This document shows, piece by piece, positions 1-10,000 of a stretch of DNA of 64,000 bases. The stretch is from positions 310,001 through 374,000 of the forward strand of contig NZ_FXTN01000001.1 in the NCBI RefSeq assembly GCF_900182595.1, written 5' to 3'. This DNA is from Pedobacter westerhofensis. GTDB lineage: Bacteria > Bacteroidota > Bacteroidia > Sphingobacteriales > Sphingobacteriaceae. The notes under the pieces are model-generated. The model was not told where the DNA came from and did no database searches. It was given only the letters and a program-made list of their open reading frames with translations. A program made the translations under genes and the position numbers. Positions within the stretch are counted from its first letter, which is position 1. Every line of letters begins with the position of its first letter.

Positions 1-1959
1 ATTAATATCCTGAACCTCGCCCCTTTCTTTGGTAGGTTTCAGCAGGATAAACATCGCACCTGCCGAAGGACTGCTTGATGAAGTCAGCAAGTTAAATCCA
101 GACAGGTAGTTGAATATTTTTGTAAATGGCAGCGGACTAAGTTTTTTGGAAACCTCATGTTCGATCTCTGTAGTTCTTTCCAGTGAAGCACCTGCCGGCA
201 GCGATGTTGAAATCGCGATGAAGCCCTGATCCTCTGAAGGTATAAAACCTGTAGGGGTTTTTTTCACCATCCATACTGTGGCCAATACAACTACTACCAA
301 TCCTGCCATAGCAATCCATTTGGTACGGATCAGGAATTTCACACTACCCACATATCTATGGGTAAGGTTCTCAAAACCTCTGTTAAAGCCTTTAAAGAAA
401 CGTTGTTTGAAAGTTGATTTTGTCTCATTGCCTTCATGATCATGGCCATGGTCAAGTTCTTTCAGGAACAGCGCACATAGGGCAGGGCTCAGCGTTAACG
501 CGTTCACCGCAGAAATAACAATTGCAATTGCCAGTGTAAAGGCAAACTGCCTGTAGAACATCCCTGTGGAACCGTCCATAAAACCAACCGGAAGGAACAC
601 CGCACTCATTACCAGGGTAATGGAAATAATCGCACCGGTAATCTCATGCATGGCTTCTGTTGTAGCCTCTTTGGGGCCGATCTTGTTGTGCTCCATCTTG
701 GCATGCACGGCCTCGACGACCACAATCGCATCATCCACCACAATACCGATGGCGAGGACGAGCGCAAACAGTGTTAATAAGTTGATCGAGAAACCAAAAA
801 CCTTCATGAACAGGAACGTTCCGATAATCGCTACCGGTACTGCAATCGCAGGGATCAGTGTAGAGCGGAAATCCTGCAGGAAGATAAATACTACGATAAA
901 CACCAGGATAAAAGCTTCTACCAATGTATGAATTACCTGTTCGATAGACTGATCCAGAGAAACTTTGGTATTGTAAAGATTTACATAATGAAGACCCTTA
1001 GGGAAATCATTCTTTGCCTTTTCCATGAATTTTGTAATGGCAATCTGTATTTCATTGGCATTGGAACCGCTCAGCTGTTGTATCGCAATGTTCAGCGCCG
1101 GTTTACCAGACTCATCAACAAAACTATGGCTACCATAGGTATAAGAACCTAATTCCACTCTTGCCACATCTTTCAGTCTCAGGAATGAACCATCAGCATT
1201 TGCGCGGATAATGATATTGCTGTATTCTTCGGGCTTGGTCAGTTTACCTTTGTATTTCAGTACATACTCAAAGGGAGCATCACTGCTTTCTCCAAACATA
1301 CCCGGAGCAGCCTCAAGGTTTTTATCCTTTATCGCTGCAGTAACTTCTGCCGGCGTTAAGCCGTAGGTTGCCATCTGTGCCGGGTTTAACCAAACACGCA
1401 TTGAATAATCGCGGCTTCCGCCAAAAATAACCGCAGCTCCAACTCCCTGGATCCTTTTGATCTCCGGGATTAAATTGATCTGGGCATAGTTGGACATAAA
1501 GGTCTGATCATAATGTTTAGGATCATCCGATGACATCGTAAGTACCATGATCAAACTGTTCTGCTGTTTTGCCGTGGTAACTCCAGCCTGTATAACCTCT
1601 GCAGGAAGCTGACTGGTAGCTTGCGATACACGGTTCTGCACGTTTACTGCCGCAAGATCGGGATCTGTTCCCAGTTTAAAATAAACTGTAATTACCAGTG
1701 ATCCGTCATTACTCGCAGTAGACTGCATGTAACTCATGTTCTCTACCCCATTGATCTGCTCTTCCAGTGAGGGCGCAACCGAACGCAAAACGGTTTCGGC
1801 ATTTGCACCGGGATACAGTGCAGTAACCTGAACGGCCGGGGGCGCAATCTCAGGGAATTGTTGTAGGGGCAGCGTAGTTAGCCCCAGGATACCTAATATC
1901 ACCAACAGAATCGAAATTACTGTTGCCAATACCGGCCTTTCTATAAATTGCTTTAACAT
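1..1959 (-). CDS. RND efflux pump inner-membrane permease (AcrB/HAE1 type), 3' part cut by window edge
   Basis: Translating the minus strand from the ATG at 1959 gives 653 uninterrupted codons to the window edge, about 60% of the usual 1040-1060 residues of an AcrB-like permease. It begins MLKQFIERPVLATVIS, the classic RND start with TM1. The long periplasmic porter domain follows, with the signature PGANAETV and NRVSQA. TM segments 2-6 then contain the proton-relay motif LAIGIVVDDAIVVVE, which has the paired Asp residues of TM4. The pump would use the proton gradient to expel hydrophobic compounds through an adaptor and a TolC-like channel. It starts 12 nt after the adaptor gene stops, so the two are one operon. 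Family assignment is secure; the drug substrate cannot be read from sequence. Confidence 0.95.
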   Translation of the reverse strand, partial: MLKQFIERPVLATVISILLVILGILGLTTLPLQQFPEIAPPAVQVTALYPGANAETVLRSVAPSLEEQINGVENMSYMQSTASNDGSLVITVYFKLGTDPDLAAVNVQNRVSQATSQLPAEVIQAGVTTAKQQNSLIMVLTMSSDDPKHYDQTFMSNYAQINLIPEIKRIQGVGAAVIFGGSRDYSMRVWLNPAQMATYGLTPAEVTAAIKDKNLEAAPGMFGESSDAPFEYVLKYKGKLTKPEEYSNIIIRANADGSFLRLKDVARVELGSYTYGSHSFVDESGKPALNIAIQQLSGSNANEIQIAITKFMEKAKNDFPKGLHYVNLYNTKVSLDQSIEQVIHTLVEAFILVFIVVFIFLQDFRSTLIPAIAVPVAIIGTFLFMKVFGFSINLLTLFALVLAIGIVVDDAIVVVEAVHAKMEHNKIGPKEATTEAMHEITGAIISITLVMSAVFLPVGFMDGSTGMFYRQFAFTLAIAIVISAVNALTLSPALCALFLKELDHGHDHEGNETKSTFKQRFFKGFNRGFENLTHRYVGSVKFLIRTKWIAMAGLVVVVLATVWMVKKTPTGFIPSEDQGFIAISTSLPAGASLERTTEIEHEVSKKLSPLPFTKIFNYLSGFNLLTSSSSPSAGAMFILLKPTKERGEVQDIN

Positions 1960-1971
1960 GATTGCTGTATA

Positions 1972-3111
1972 TTATCTTGATGCAGTTGTAATAGGTTCTT
2001 CTTTTAATTTTTCTGGTTTGATCGTATCACCGTCTTTCAATTTGTCGATACCATCAAATACAATTCTGTCGCCTGATTTCAGCCCCTCAGCAACGAGGTA
2101 ATTGGTACCGCTTGCGCCGGAAACCGTGATTGGCGTTCTGGTAACTTTATTGGCAGCATCAACTTTAAAAACAAAGATCTTATCCTGTACTTCTACAGTT
2201 GACGACTGAGGGATTGCAATGGCATCGTTATGCTCAAGGCTGATCCTGATCTTGCCGGTATTGCCTGAGCGCAGCAGACCCTGCTGGTTAGGGAATGTAG
2301 CTCTCAGGGAAATCGAACCTGTTTGTTTATCAAACTGTCCGTCTACCATATCTACTTTTCCTTCTTTTCCGTAAATGCTGTTATCAGCAAGTACCAGGGA
2401 AACACCGCCCAGTTTTTTCAATCTTTCATTTACCGAATTGCCCGGATATTTTGCATTAAAAGCGGCAAAGTCGTCCTCGCCAAGCGCAAAGTACACATGT
2501 ACTTCATGGGCATCTGACAACTGGGTCAAAGGCGTAGGATCCGTAGGGGAAACGATGCTCCCTTGTTTCTTAGGCAAACGGGCCACATAACCGGATACCG
2601 GTGCTTTGATCAGTGTATAACCAAGATTGATGTTTGCTGCAGCAACACCAGCTTTAGCCTGTTCTACATTGGCAAGTGCCGATTGATAGCTTGAATTGGC
2701 AGTTTTAAGCTGGAAGTCAGACACCACTTTGTTTTTTACAAGAGGCGCCAGTTTATCCACCTCAATCTGAGCATTGGTGACAGCGGCCTGTGCAGCATGT
2801 AACTGTGCTTTGGCATTGTTCAGTGCTTCCCTGAACGGGCGCTCATCGATTTTGAAAAGCGGCTGTCCTTTCTGTACTGCAGCGCCTTCAGCTACCAGGA
2901 TCTTATCCAGGATGCCAGATACCTGCGGACGGATCTCTACATCAACCGTTCCCTGGATGGAGGCAGGATAATCTGTATAAGTAGTTTGTGAATTGCTCTG
3001 CAGCGACATTACCTGGAGCGCTTGTGGTGCAGGTGGCGGCATTGCAGGCTGACCGCCTCCGCAACCCGCAAATAATATAGCTAGGATAAAAATTGAAATT
3101 GTAGTTTTCAT
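1972..3111 (-). CDS. RND periplasmic adaptor (membrane fusion) lipoprotein, MexA/AcrA-like
   Basis: I place the start at the ATG at 3111, giving 379 residues beginning MKTTISIFILAILFAGCGGG, a lipoprotein signal with lipobox LFAGC. The open frame extends 74 codons further upstream, but that part covers operator palindromes and looks non-coding. After the signal come a barrel-sandwich (lipoyl-like) half with VEIRPQVSGILDKILV, a coiled-coil hairpin rich in Ala/Gln/Lys (about residues 90-150), the second lipoyl half (LIKAPVSGYVARLP), and a beta-barrel and membrane-proximal domain. It bridges the inner-membrane permease encoded 12 nt downstream and an outer-membrane channel. No outer-membrane factor gene is visible; it may lie past the left edge. 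Expression is probably repressed by the adjacent TetR protein. Confidence 0.93.
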   Translation of the reverse strand: MKTTISIFILAILFAGCGGGQPAMPPPAPQALQVMSLQSNSQTTYTDYPASIQGTVDVEIRPQVSGILDKILVAEGAAVQKGQPLFKIDERPFREALNNAKAQLHAAQAAVTNAQIEVDKLAPLVKNKVVSDFQLKTANSSYQSALANVEQAKAGVAAANINLGYTLIKAPVSGYVARLPKKQGSIVSPTDPTPLTQLSDAHEVHVYFALGEDDFAAFNAKYPGNSVNERLKKLGGVSLVLADNSIYGKEGKVDMVDGQFDKQTGSISLRATFPNQQGLLRSGNTGKIRISLEHNDAIAIPQSSTVEVQDKIFVFKVDAANKVTRTPITVSGASGTNYLVAEGLKSGDRIVFDGIDKLKDGDTIKPEKLKEEPITTASR

Positions 3112-3126
3112 AACGTTCGTCAATTG

Positions 3127-3141
3127 TTTAACAGTGTTAAG
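3127..3141. promoter_or_regulatory. TetR-type operator site 1
   Basis: TTTAACAGTGTTAAG is a TTAAC-N3-GTTAA palindrome just upstream of the adaptor start (3111). It matches three other sites around the regulator gene, so it is a probable repressor site overlapping the 5' leader of the efflux operon. Confidence 0.55.
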
Positions 3142-3222
3142 TGATTGCATAAAAATATGTGGAGTTTGGAATTGTGCAGAAAATTGAGATTTGAAGGATT
3201 GATGTTTTAACATTTGTAACTT

Positions 3223-3239
3223 ATCTAACACCGTTAGAT
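3223..3239. promoter_or_regulatory. TetR-type operator site 2 (perfect 7-3-7 palindrome)
   Basis: ATCTAAC-ACC-GTTAGAT is a perfect 7-bp inverted repeat with a 3-bp centre, 112 nt upstream of the adaptor start. It is the most symmetrical of four related sites and lies in the 234-bp non-coding gap between the regulator and the adaptor. Confidence 0.65.
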
Positions 3240-3310
3240 GCCGTGACAAAAAAAAGCGAACTAACTTTGCTGCGCTCCTTCTTGAGTTGAACGTTACAAC
3301 GTATAAATAA

Positions 3311-3325
3311 TCTAACAGCGTTAAG
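3311..3325. promoter_or_regulatory. TetR-type operator site 3
   Basis: TCTAACAGCGTTAAG lies just downstream of the regulator stop codon. Its context AATAATCTAACAG-N-GTTAA is repeated almost exactly at the site upstream of the regulator (3971-3985), so the two look like copies of one regulatory module. Confidence 0.6.
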
Positions 3326-3345
3326 TATTCCATAAAAAAATATAT

Positions 3346-3945
3346 TTAATCGTTTATTGCTTTTATAATACCCTGTATAGCATCTCTTAAGATATGCTGA
3401 TTCATATCAGGGGTATTGCCTCTGCCAACCAGATTAATGGAGATTAAGCCATGAATGATAGACCAGAAGGTATAGTACTTTCTGCAAACTATCTCTTCAG
3501 TGGGTTCAGACTCAGTCATGATCTTTGCTATGGTTTCAAAAAGCATTTTTCGTGCTGCCTCTGCCTCGGGTAAACTTTTTGTGATCTCGCAGCACATCAT
3601 GTCTACGCCGTACATCAGCTGGTAAAGTTCCTTATGGCTGAATGCAAAATCCCAGTAAGCGATCCACATAGCTTCAAGCTGCTTTTCCGGGGTATCGTAT
3701 TTTGATTGTGCAACTTTAAAGTCTTTCAGCAGCAGGCCATTTCCGAGCCGGGTTAGTTCAAGCAAGATGCCTTCCTTATTAGCAAAGTATTCGTAAATGA
3801 TAGGGGCCGTATATTCGATCTTGTCGGCAATTTTACGCATGCTCAGCGATTGCCAGCCATCTTCTTTTACAATCTCCAGCGCAGCCTCGAGGATGTTTGC
3901 CCTCGTTTCTTCCTTAACTCTCTGAATTCTTTCTTTACTACCCAT
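3346..3945 (-). CDS. TetR/AcrR-family transcriptional repressor of the efflux operon
   Basis: This 199-residue protein has the usual TetR length. The N-terminal helix-turn-helix spans about residues 10-57 (TRANILEAALEIVKEDG, then the turn SLSMRKIADKIEYTAPIIY followed by YFANKEGIL). The C-terminal ligand and dimer region is all helical and resembles the WHG/TetR_C_33 type. It is transcribed in the same direction as the adaptor and permease and is separated from them by 234 bp holding three operator-like palindromes. A fourth lies just upstream of its own start. The simplest reading is autorepression plus repression of the pump, relieved by a pumped compound. The inducer is unknown. Confidence 0.9.
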   Translation of the reverse strand: MGSKERIQRVKEETRANILEAALEIVKEDGWQSLSMRKIADKIEYTAPIIYEYFANKEGILLELTRLGNGLLLKDFKVAQSKYDTPEKQLEAMWIAYWDFAFSHKELYQLMYGVDMMCCEITKSLPEAEAARKMLFETIAKIMTESEPTEEIVCRKYYTFWSIIHGLISINLVGRGNTPDMNQHILRDAIQGIIKAIND

Positions 3946-3970
3946 GGTAATCTTCCCCTGTATTAAATAA

Positions 3971-3985
3971 TCTAACAGTGTTAAA
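3971..3985. promoter_or_regulatory. TetR-type operator site 4 (autoregulation)
   Basis: TCTAACAGTGTTAAA lies 26 nt upstream of the tetR start codon (3945). With its flank AAATAA it matches site 3 over about 20 bases. It is a likely autorepression site. Confidence 0.6.
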
Positions 3986-4084
3986 CAAATGTATAACTAC
4001 TTCGCCAAAATCTGTATCAGCGTATTGTCAAATACGAGTTACGGATTCTAAACGACTTTAAACTAATGATTTATGACGCTAATT

Positions 4085-7000
4085 TTACTGAACTTCAAGC
4101 CCGTCAATGCTCACATCTTTAGCATCGACAGAAAATATACGCAATTTATATGTCCCTGCATTGATCATTGTGCCTGTATCTGTAGTGATATAACTCCATT
4201 TTCCCGGTTTGGTTTGCGCTAATTTGATGATTTGCGGTTTCTTCATCACTGTACCGTCCAAAGCGAAGACTTCAATGCGGGCATTCAACTCAGTAGCAGA
4301 GGGATTATGATATTTTAATGTCAGGGAATAGGTGTCGGCTACCCCTACAGCAATCTGAAACTCAATAAAGCTCCCTTGATCCTGCTCAAACTTTAGTCTT
4401 TCTTTTCCCATCAGGGATGCTTTGATCATGCCCCTGGAGGCAGAAAAAGCATTTACTGCCGGGTAACTGACAGCTTTTTTTAAATCAAATGCAGGGGCCA
4501 GACTGTTTACCGGGTTTACTGCGATGATCATGGGCACTGTAAGTCCTGATCCTGCAGTCAGTTCTACACGGCTGCCCTTCGGGTACCTTTTTTTAGTAAC
4601 TTCAAACTGCCGGCCTTTATTATCAATGATAAGGGTTCCTGTAATTTCTTCAGCAGCTGAGGCCTGGTTTTTTTCAGATGGGCTTTGAAGTAAGGCTGTA
4701 TATACCTCTGCATCACCTGTCATCTGAAATGAAACCATCCTGCCTTTATCAATTCTTACCCATTCTGCACCAAACAGATTTGCAGGCAGGCTGGAGAATT
4801 GACCGCCCGTGTCCATCCAGGAAAAAAACTGATGCTTACTTCCATCAATGAATAAGCTGTCTGCTATTGCAGCTGATGCTTGCGCGGGATTTATTAGATG
4901 GTTTTTACTTGCTATCGCAATTGCGGAAATCAGCGCCTCAGCAGCTTTCACATGTGGAAAGGAGATGCTGAGCTGCCCTCCTTTAACTTTTACGGTGATA
5001 GTTTTTTTTAATGCGCCGTCATGGCCTGCTTCTTTCCAGATGTCCAGATCTTTCAGCACTACCTTATCATTTACGGCAACATCAAATAACCTCCAGCCCG
5101 TACAGTCCATGCCCCCGCCTGTCCCCAGCCAGGGCTCTGTGAAATACAGTTCTACCAGGTACTCTCCGTCCGGTACAGGGAAATCAAACTTCAGCTGCTC
5201 CCTTCCATAGCGGAAATCCTGAAATAACTTCCAGTCACGCGTTCCCCTGATCGGGTCAAACGTTCTGCGCTGACTGGCGAAAAAGGCCGGTGTTCCCGGA
5301 AAGTCTGCAGTCCAGGAGCTCGAACCCCAATGTGAAGGAGCATCCTTCTGCCGGTCGGCCTGCCAGATATTCCCAAGCTGATCTGTATAATCCGGCCCTC
5401 CGGCATTTACCCTGTACAAATAATGATATCCCGGTTCGGGTTTAAGCGCCGTAGAATTTTTATAAAAATCGCTGAAATGCGGGGCAACAGGGAGCTGACT
5501 CAAAATGATCTCATCTTTGGCTACTGCCTTACCATCCACATAACCGATGGCGTATAAAACGTTATAACCGATCCTAACATTGTCCCATTGAAAGTGGGTG
5601 CCTTTGCCTCTGTTCTTTTTCCTGCCGAGGGAAAGGTGATTCACATCATTGAAAAGTTCCACCTCATCGCAGTTGGAATATACAGAAATGCTGTCCTTTA
5701 TCCCCGGCTGCAGCCATCTGTCCGGCCAGGTATGTGATACGATATATACCATAGGCGATGTCTGCCGCGGCGCATAATTAGCGCGGTATAGATAATAAAC
5801 GTCCAGCGGTTCTTCCCAGGGAGTAAGGAGTCCCTTATAGTTTACCGGGCCAACCCTGTCCAGTTCCCTGAGCCCCTCTCCCCCCTGTACCCTGCCGGGA
5901 TTATCATGTGAGTTGAACAGCCAGAAGAAATGTCCTGCAGTTTTATCCTTGGCAGTTTCGGCAAGCCTGATCTTGGTTTCCATCAACTGCGACATGCGCT
6001 CTTCGCTAAACACTCCATTTTGCACAAATGGCCCTTCCGTATGCAGGTCTAAAGTTCTCCACGCACCATACTCACCAATCAGCACCTGCCTTTCCAGGTC
6101 TTTTGCATAATCTTTTGGATCCCCGCCATAGGTACCCGTCCAGTTCTGGGGCACATCCCAGTCCGTTCCCCTGCCCCCATTGCAGGTCGTTACTTTACGC
6201 TGGCGGGATGCAGTGGGGTCCATCTCCCTGATGATCGCCGTGCATTCCCTGGCAAAATCTTCAGGCAAGGTACTTTCATTCTCCAGCCCCCAAAGAACTA
6301 CCGAAGGACTGTTCCTGCGTTCTTTTACCCATTCCCTGAGCAGGGTCTTAAAATTCTGCCTGAACTCCGGCGTATCATACCAGATATGCGCTGCCATTTG
6401 TGTCCAGCAAAGGATTCCCAGCTGGTCCCAGTATTTCAGGTAGCGCAGGTTATGGGGCTGGTGGGCATCCCTGAAAGCGTTAAAGCCTGCCGCTTTGATC
6501 TGCATCACCCTCGAATAGATCTGTTCTGCACTGAACGCATGGCTGTTGCCCATCAGGTGTTCATATTCTGCAATGCCATTGATAAAAAAGGGCTCGCCAT
6601 TGATCAGAAAGCGCTTATTGTCAGGTGTATTGCCAACCGGCCAGCTGATCGTGCGGATGCCGTAGGTGGTTTGTTCTTCATCAGCTATTTTGCTGCCCCG
6701 GATGACCGTGCTTTTCAGTGTATAGAGATAAGGATTGGCGGGCGACCATCGTTCAGGCTGATGCAAAAGCATTTGCTGCGGAATGACAGCTGTTTCTCCC
6801 GGTTTCAGTAAAACCTTTATCTCTGCTGCAGCAACTGTTTCACCTGCTGCATTTATCAACCGGCTGTGCAGCCTGAGCTGCTGTACATACGATCCATAGT
6901 TTTTCAATTCAGTGGTCATCTGTATCTGAGCAGAACGTGCAGAAACAGCGGTATCATTCCATATATGTACGCCAAAAGGCTCAACCCTGATGTCGTTGGT

Positions 7001-10000
7001 TACCATCAGTTGTACCGGTCTGAATATTCCCATTGGCTGCGATCCTTCAGAAAATCCCCGCTCGGCGGAGCTTCCCCCATCTACCCATGGGAGATCCCGG
7101 ATCCCCGCGGGATGGTCCGCACGAACGCTGAGCGTATTCAGCCGGTTATTCAGCAGGATTGCCTTTGTCACATCCAGCGTAAAGGTAGTTCTGCCCCCGG
7201 CGTGTTTGCCCACCAGTTTGCCGTTCAGAAAAACGGTGGCGTAAGATCCCACACCCTCAAAATACAGGAAAAACCTTTTGCCTTTTTTGTTTAAACCTGT
7301 TCTGAAGGTTTTGCGGTACCAGGCGTAACCATGGCGGTTTCCTGCCAGCAGCCTGCGGTACCCTTCATATTTGTCCCAGGTATGAGGTACGCTCACTTTC
7401 TTCCATTTGCCATCATCATAACCGGGCTGCTCAAAACCATCATAGGCATGGATGTTTTTGTCAGACACTATACTTTTCCAGTTTGCGTTCATTGGAATAA
7501 TTATCCTTGGCGCATTCAGGGCATTGTCTGCAGGCTCTGCCTCAGCCCTCGCCTGTGCCCTAGAATTTATCTTTTCAAGCAGCCCGTTGAGCATATAACT
7601 TTTGCCGGCTGTGGTAGGCAGATGAAGGATTTTTCCATTGTACCGCAGCCAACATTCTTTTCCTGCTTTGGAGAAAATTTCAACGCGCTGCAAAACATGT
7701 CCTTTCCATTTCAGGTTCAGCACAAAACCACCTCTTGCACAAATACCTTTCACATTCCCGTAAGAGAAATCAGCAGGCAGGGCTGGCAGCAGGTCTTTGT
7801 ATTTGGTATGGCTTTGGATCAGCATTTCGGCAATGCCGGCTGCTCCGCCAAAGTTTCCATCAATCTGAAATGGGGGATGTGCATCGAAAAGGTTAAGGTA
7901 TGCCCCGCCGCCTTTTTCTACCGGACTGATCAGCATCTTCAGCATTTTCATTGCATGATCGCCTTCTTTAAAGCGCGCCCAGAAATTGATCTTCCAGGCC
8001 AGGCTCCAGCCCGTACCGGCATCTCCGCGGTAAATCAGTGATTGGCGTGCAGCTTTCATCAGCTCAGGGCTCTCGTCCCAGGTCATATCATTTCCAGGAT
8101 GTACGCCCCATAAATGTGACACATGGCGGTGGTTGCTTTTGGGATCGTCCTTATCCTCCAGCCATTCCTGCAGCTGACCGTACTTACCGATCTGCCCGGG
8201 AGCGATCTGTTTATATTTTTCTTCAAGGATTTTACTGAAGGCTGTGTCCCTCTGCAAAATACCGGCAGCGGCGATACAGTTCCTGAACAGCGTCCTGATG
8301 ATCTGGTGGTCCATGGACGGCCCCGCAACCAGCCCGCCATTCTCAGGCGAATTTGAAGGGGTGCTGATCAGCCATCCTGTTTTTGGATCTTTTACCAGAA
8401 AATCAACAAAGAACTCCGCAGCAGCTTTCATTTTTGGATAAGCCCGCTTTGAGAGAAAAGTTGTGTCCTGCGTAAACAGGAAATGTTCCCATAGATCCAT
8501 AGTCAGCCAGGCCGCTCCGCTTACCCAGATTCCATGTGTGGCAGAATTAATCGGTGCTGCGCCTCTCCAGATATCCGTATTGTGATGTACCACCCAGCCT
8601 GCTGCATTATAATGTACTTTTGCAGTTGCTGTGCCGGTTGCAGAAAGCTCATCGATCATGCGGAACATGGGCTCGTGCATGGGCGACAGGTTCAATACCT
8701 CCGAAGGCCAGTAGTTCATTTCTGCATTGATGTTAGTGGTATATTTACTTCCCCATGGTGGCGCCAGCAGGTCGTTCCAGATCCCCTGCAGGTTTGCGGG
8801 CTGGGTGCCCGGTCTTGAACTGGAGATCAGCAGGTACCTGCCATACTGGAGAAACAGGGCGGCAAAGGCCGGATCTTTTGCCGTTTTAAACCGGGCTAAC
8901 CTGATATCCGTAGGGAGCCGCTGGTTTTCATTTTTACCCAAATCAATAGAGAAGGTATTGTAGTATTTCTGATATTCGGCAAGATGCCGCTGCATTACAT
9001 TTTCAAAAGTTTTTCCCCTTAGGTTGGCGATCACTTTTTTGCATTGTAATTCAGGATCACCTGAAACATCCGTATAATTAACGAAGTTGGTTCCTGCAGT
9101 AAGGTACAGCATAACTTCATCAGCATTGCTGACCGTCATCAGCGCACTGCCTTTGCTGTTACTGACCATTAGCTTCCCTTTTTTAAGAACTGCCTGCAGA
9201 TAACTCTGCCCTTTTAGCGCTCCGTTTTTTACCTGCACAGCCATACCTATGGTGCTGCCGTCAATCCTGCGGAACAGATTTTGCTGATGGGGGCTGCTCA
9301 GGGATGCAGTGAAACTGATGCTGCTGGGTTTACTGGCTGTAAGATGAACTACAATCACATGATCAGGCTGGCTGACAAAGTATTTCCTCGTATAAATAAT
9401 GCCCCCGGATGTATAAGTGGTGGTAGAAACCGCAGTGCTCAGATTGAGCTCCCTTCTGTATCCCTGTATTACCGGGGCACTACTACCAATTTTGCCATGC
9501 TGCAAAAAATCCAGTCTGAGGTCTCCAAATGGCTGATAGTCTGCCTGGAAATGCGGCACTTCGGGGGGATTCTGATCCTGAATTTTGTATTTCCATTTTT
9601 TGTCAAAATAGATCGCCCTGCCGCTTTTCCCGGCTGCCGGATGAATGGAGATGCGGTTACTGGTGTCTTTGTAACCGGCAATTCCTCCCTTGTCAGAGAA
9701 ATTGAGTACCTGAACGGCAATTATATTTTTACCTGCCCGGAGGGTACCGGCGGGGATCAGGTATTTACGACTGACAGCATTCCCATCAGTAGCGCCTGCC
9801 AGTTTTCCATTGATGTAAGTAAAATCCTGGTCGCGGATCTTATTAAGATCCAGTACCAGGTCTTCAGCAGCAAGTTCTGTGGTCAGCATAAAAGTTGTTC
9901 TGAACCATACTGCCCCATCCAGCCCTTCGAGGCCCGCGGCTTCCCATCCCTCAAAAGAGGGCACCTGCAATGTTTTCCAGCTACTGTCATCATACGCTGG

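Noticed and set aside
566..1152. Plus-strand open frames of 121 and 74 codons
   Set aside because: They lie antisense to the clear RND permease reading frame and have no family features.
3112..3333. N-terminal 74-residue extension of the adaptor
   Set aside because: The extension covers three operator palindromes and would bury the lipoprotein signal; the ATG at 3111 is the better start.
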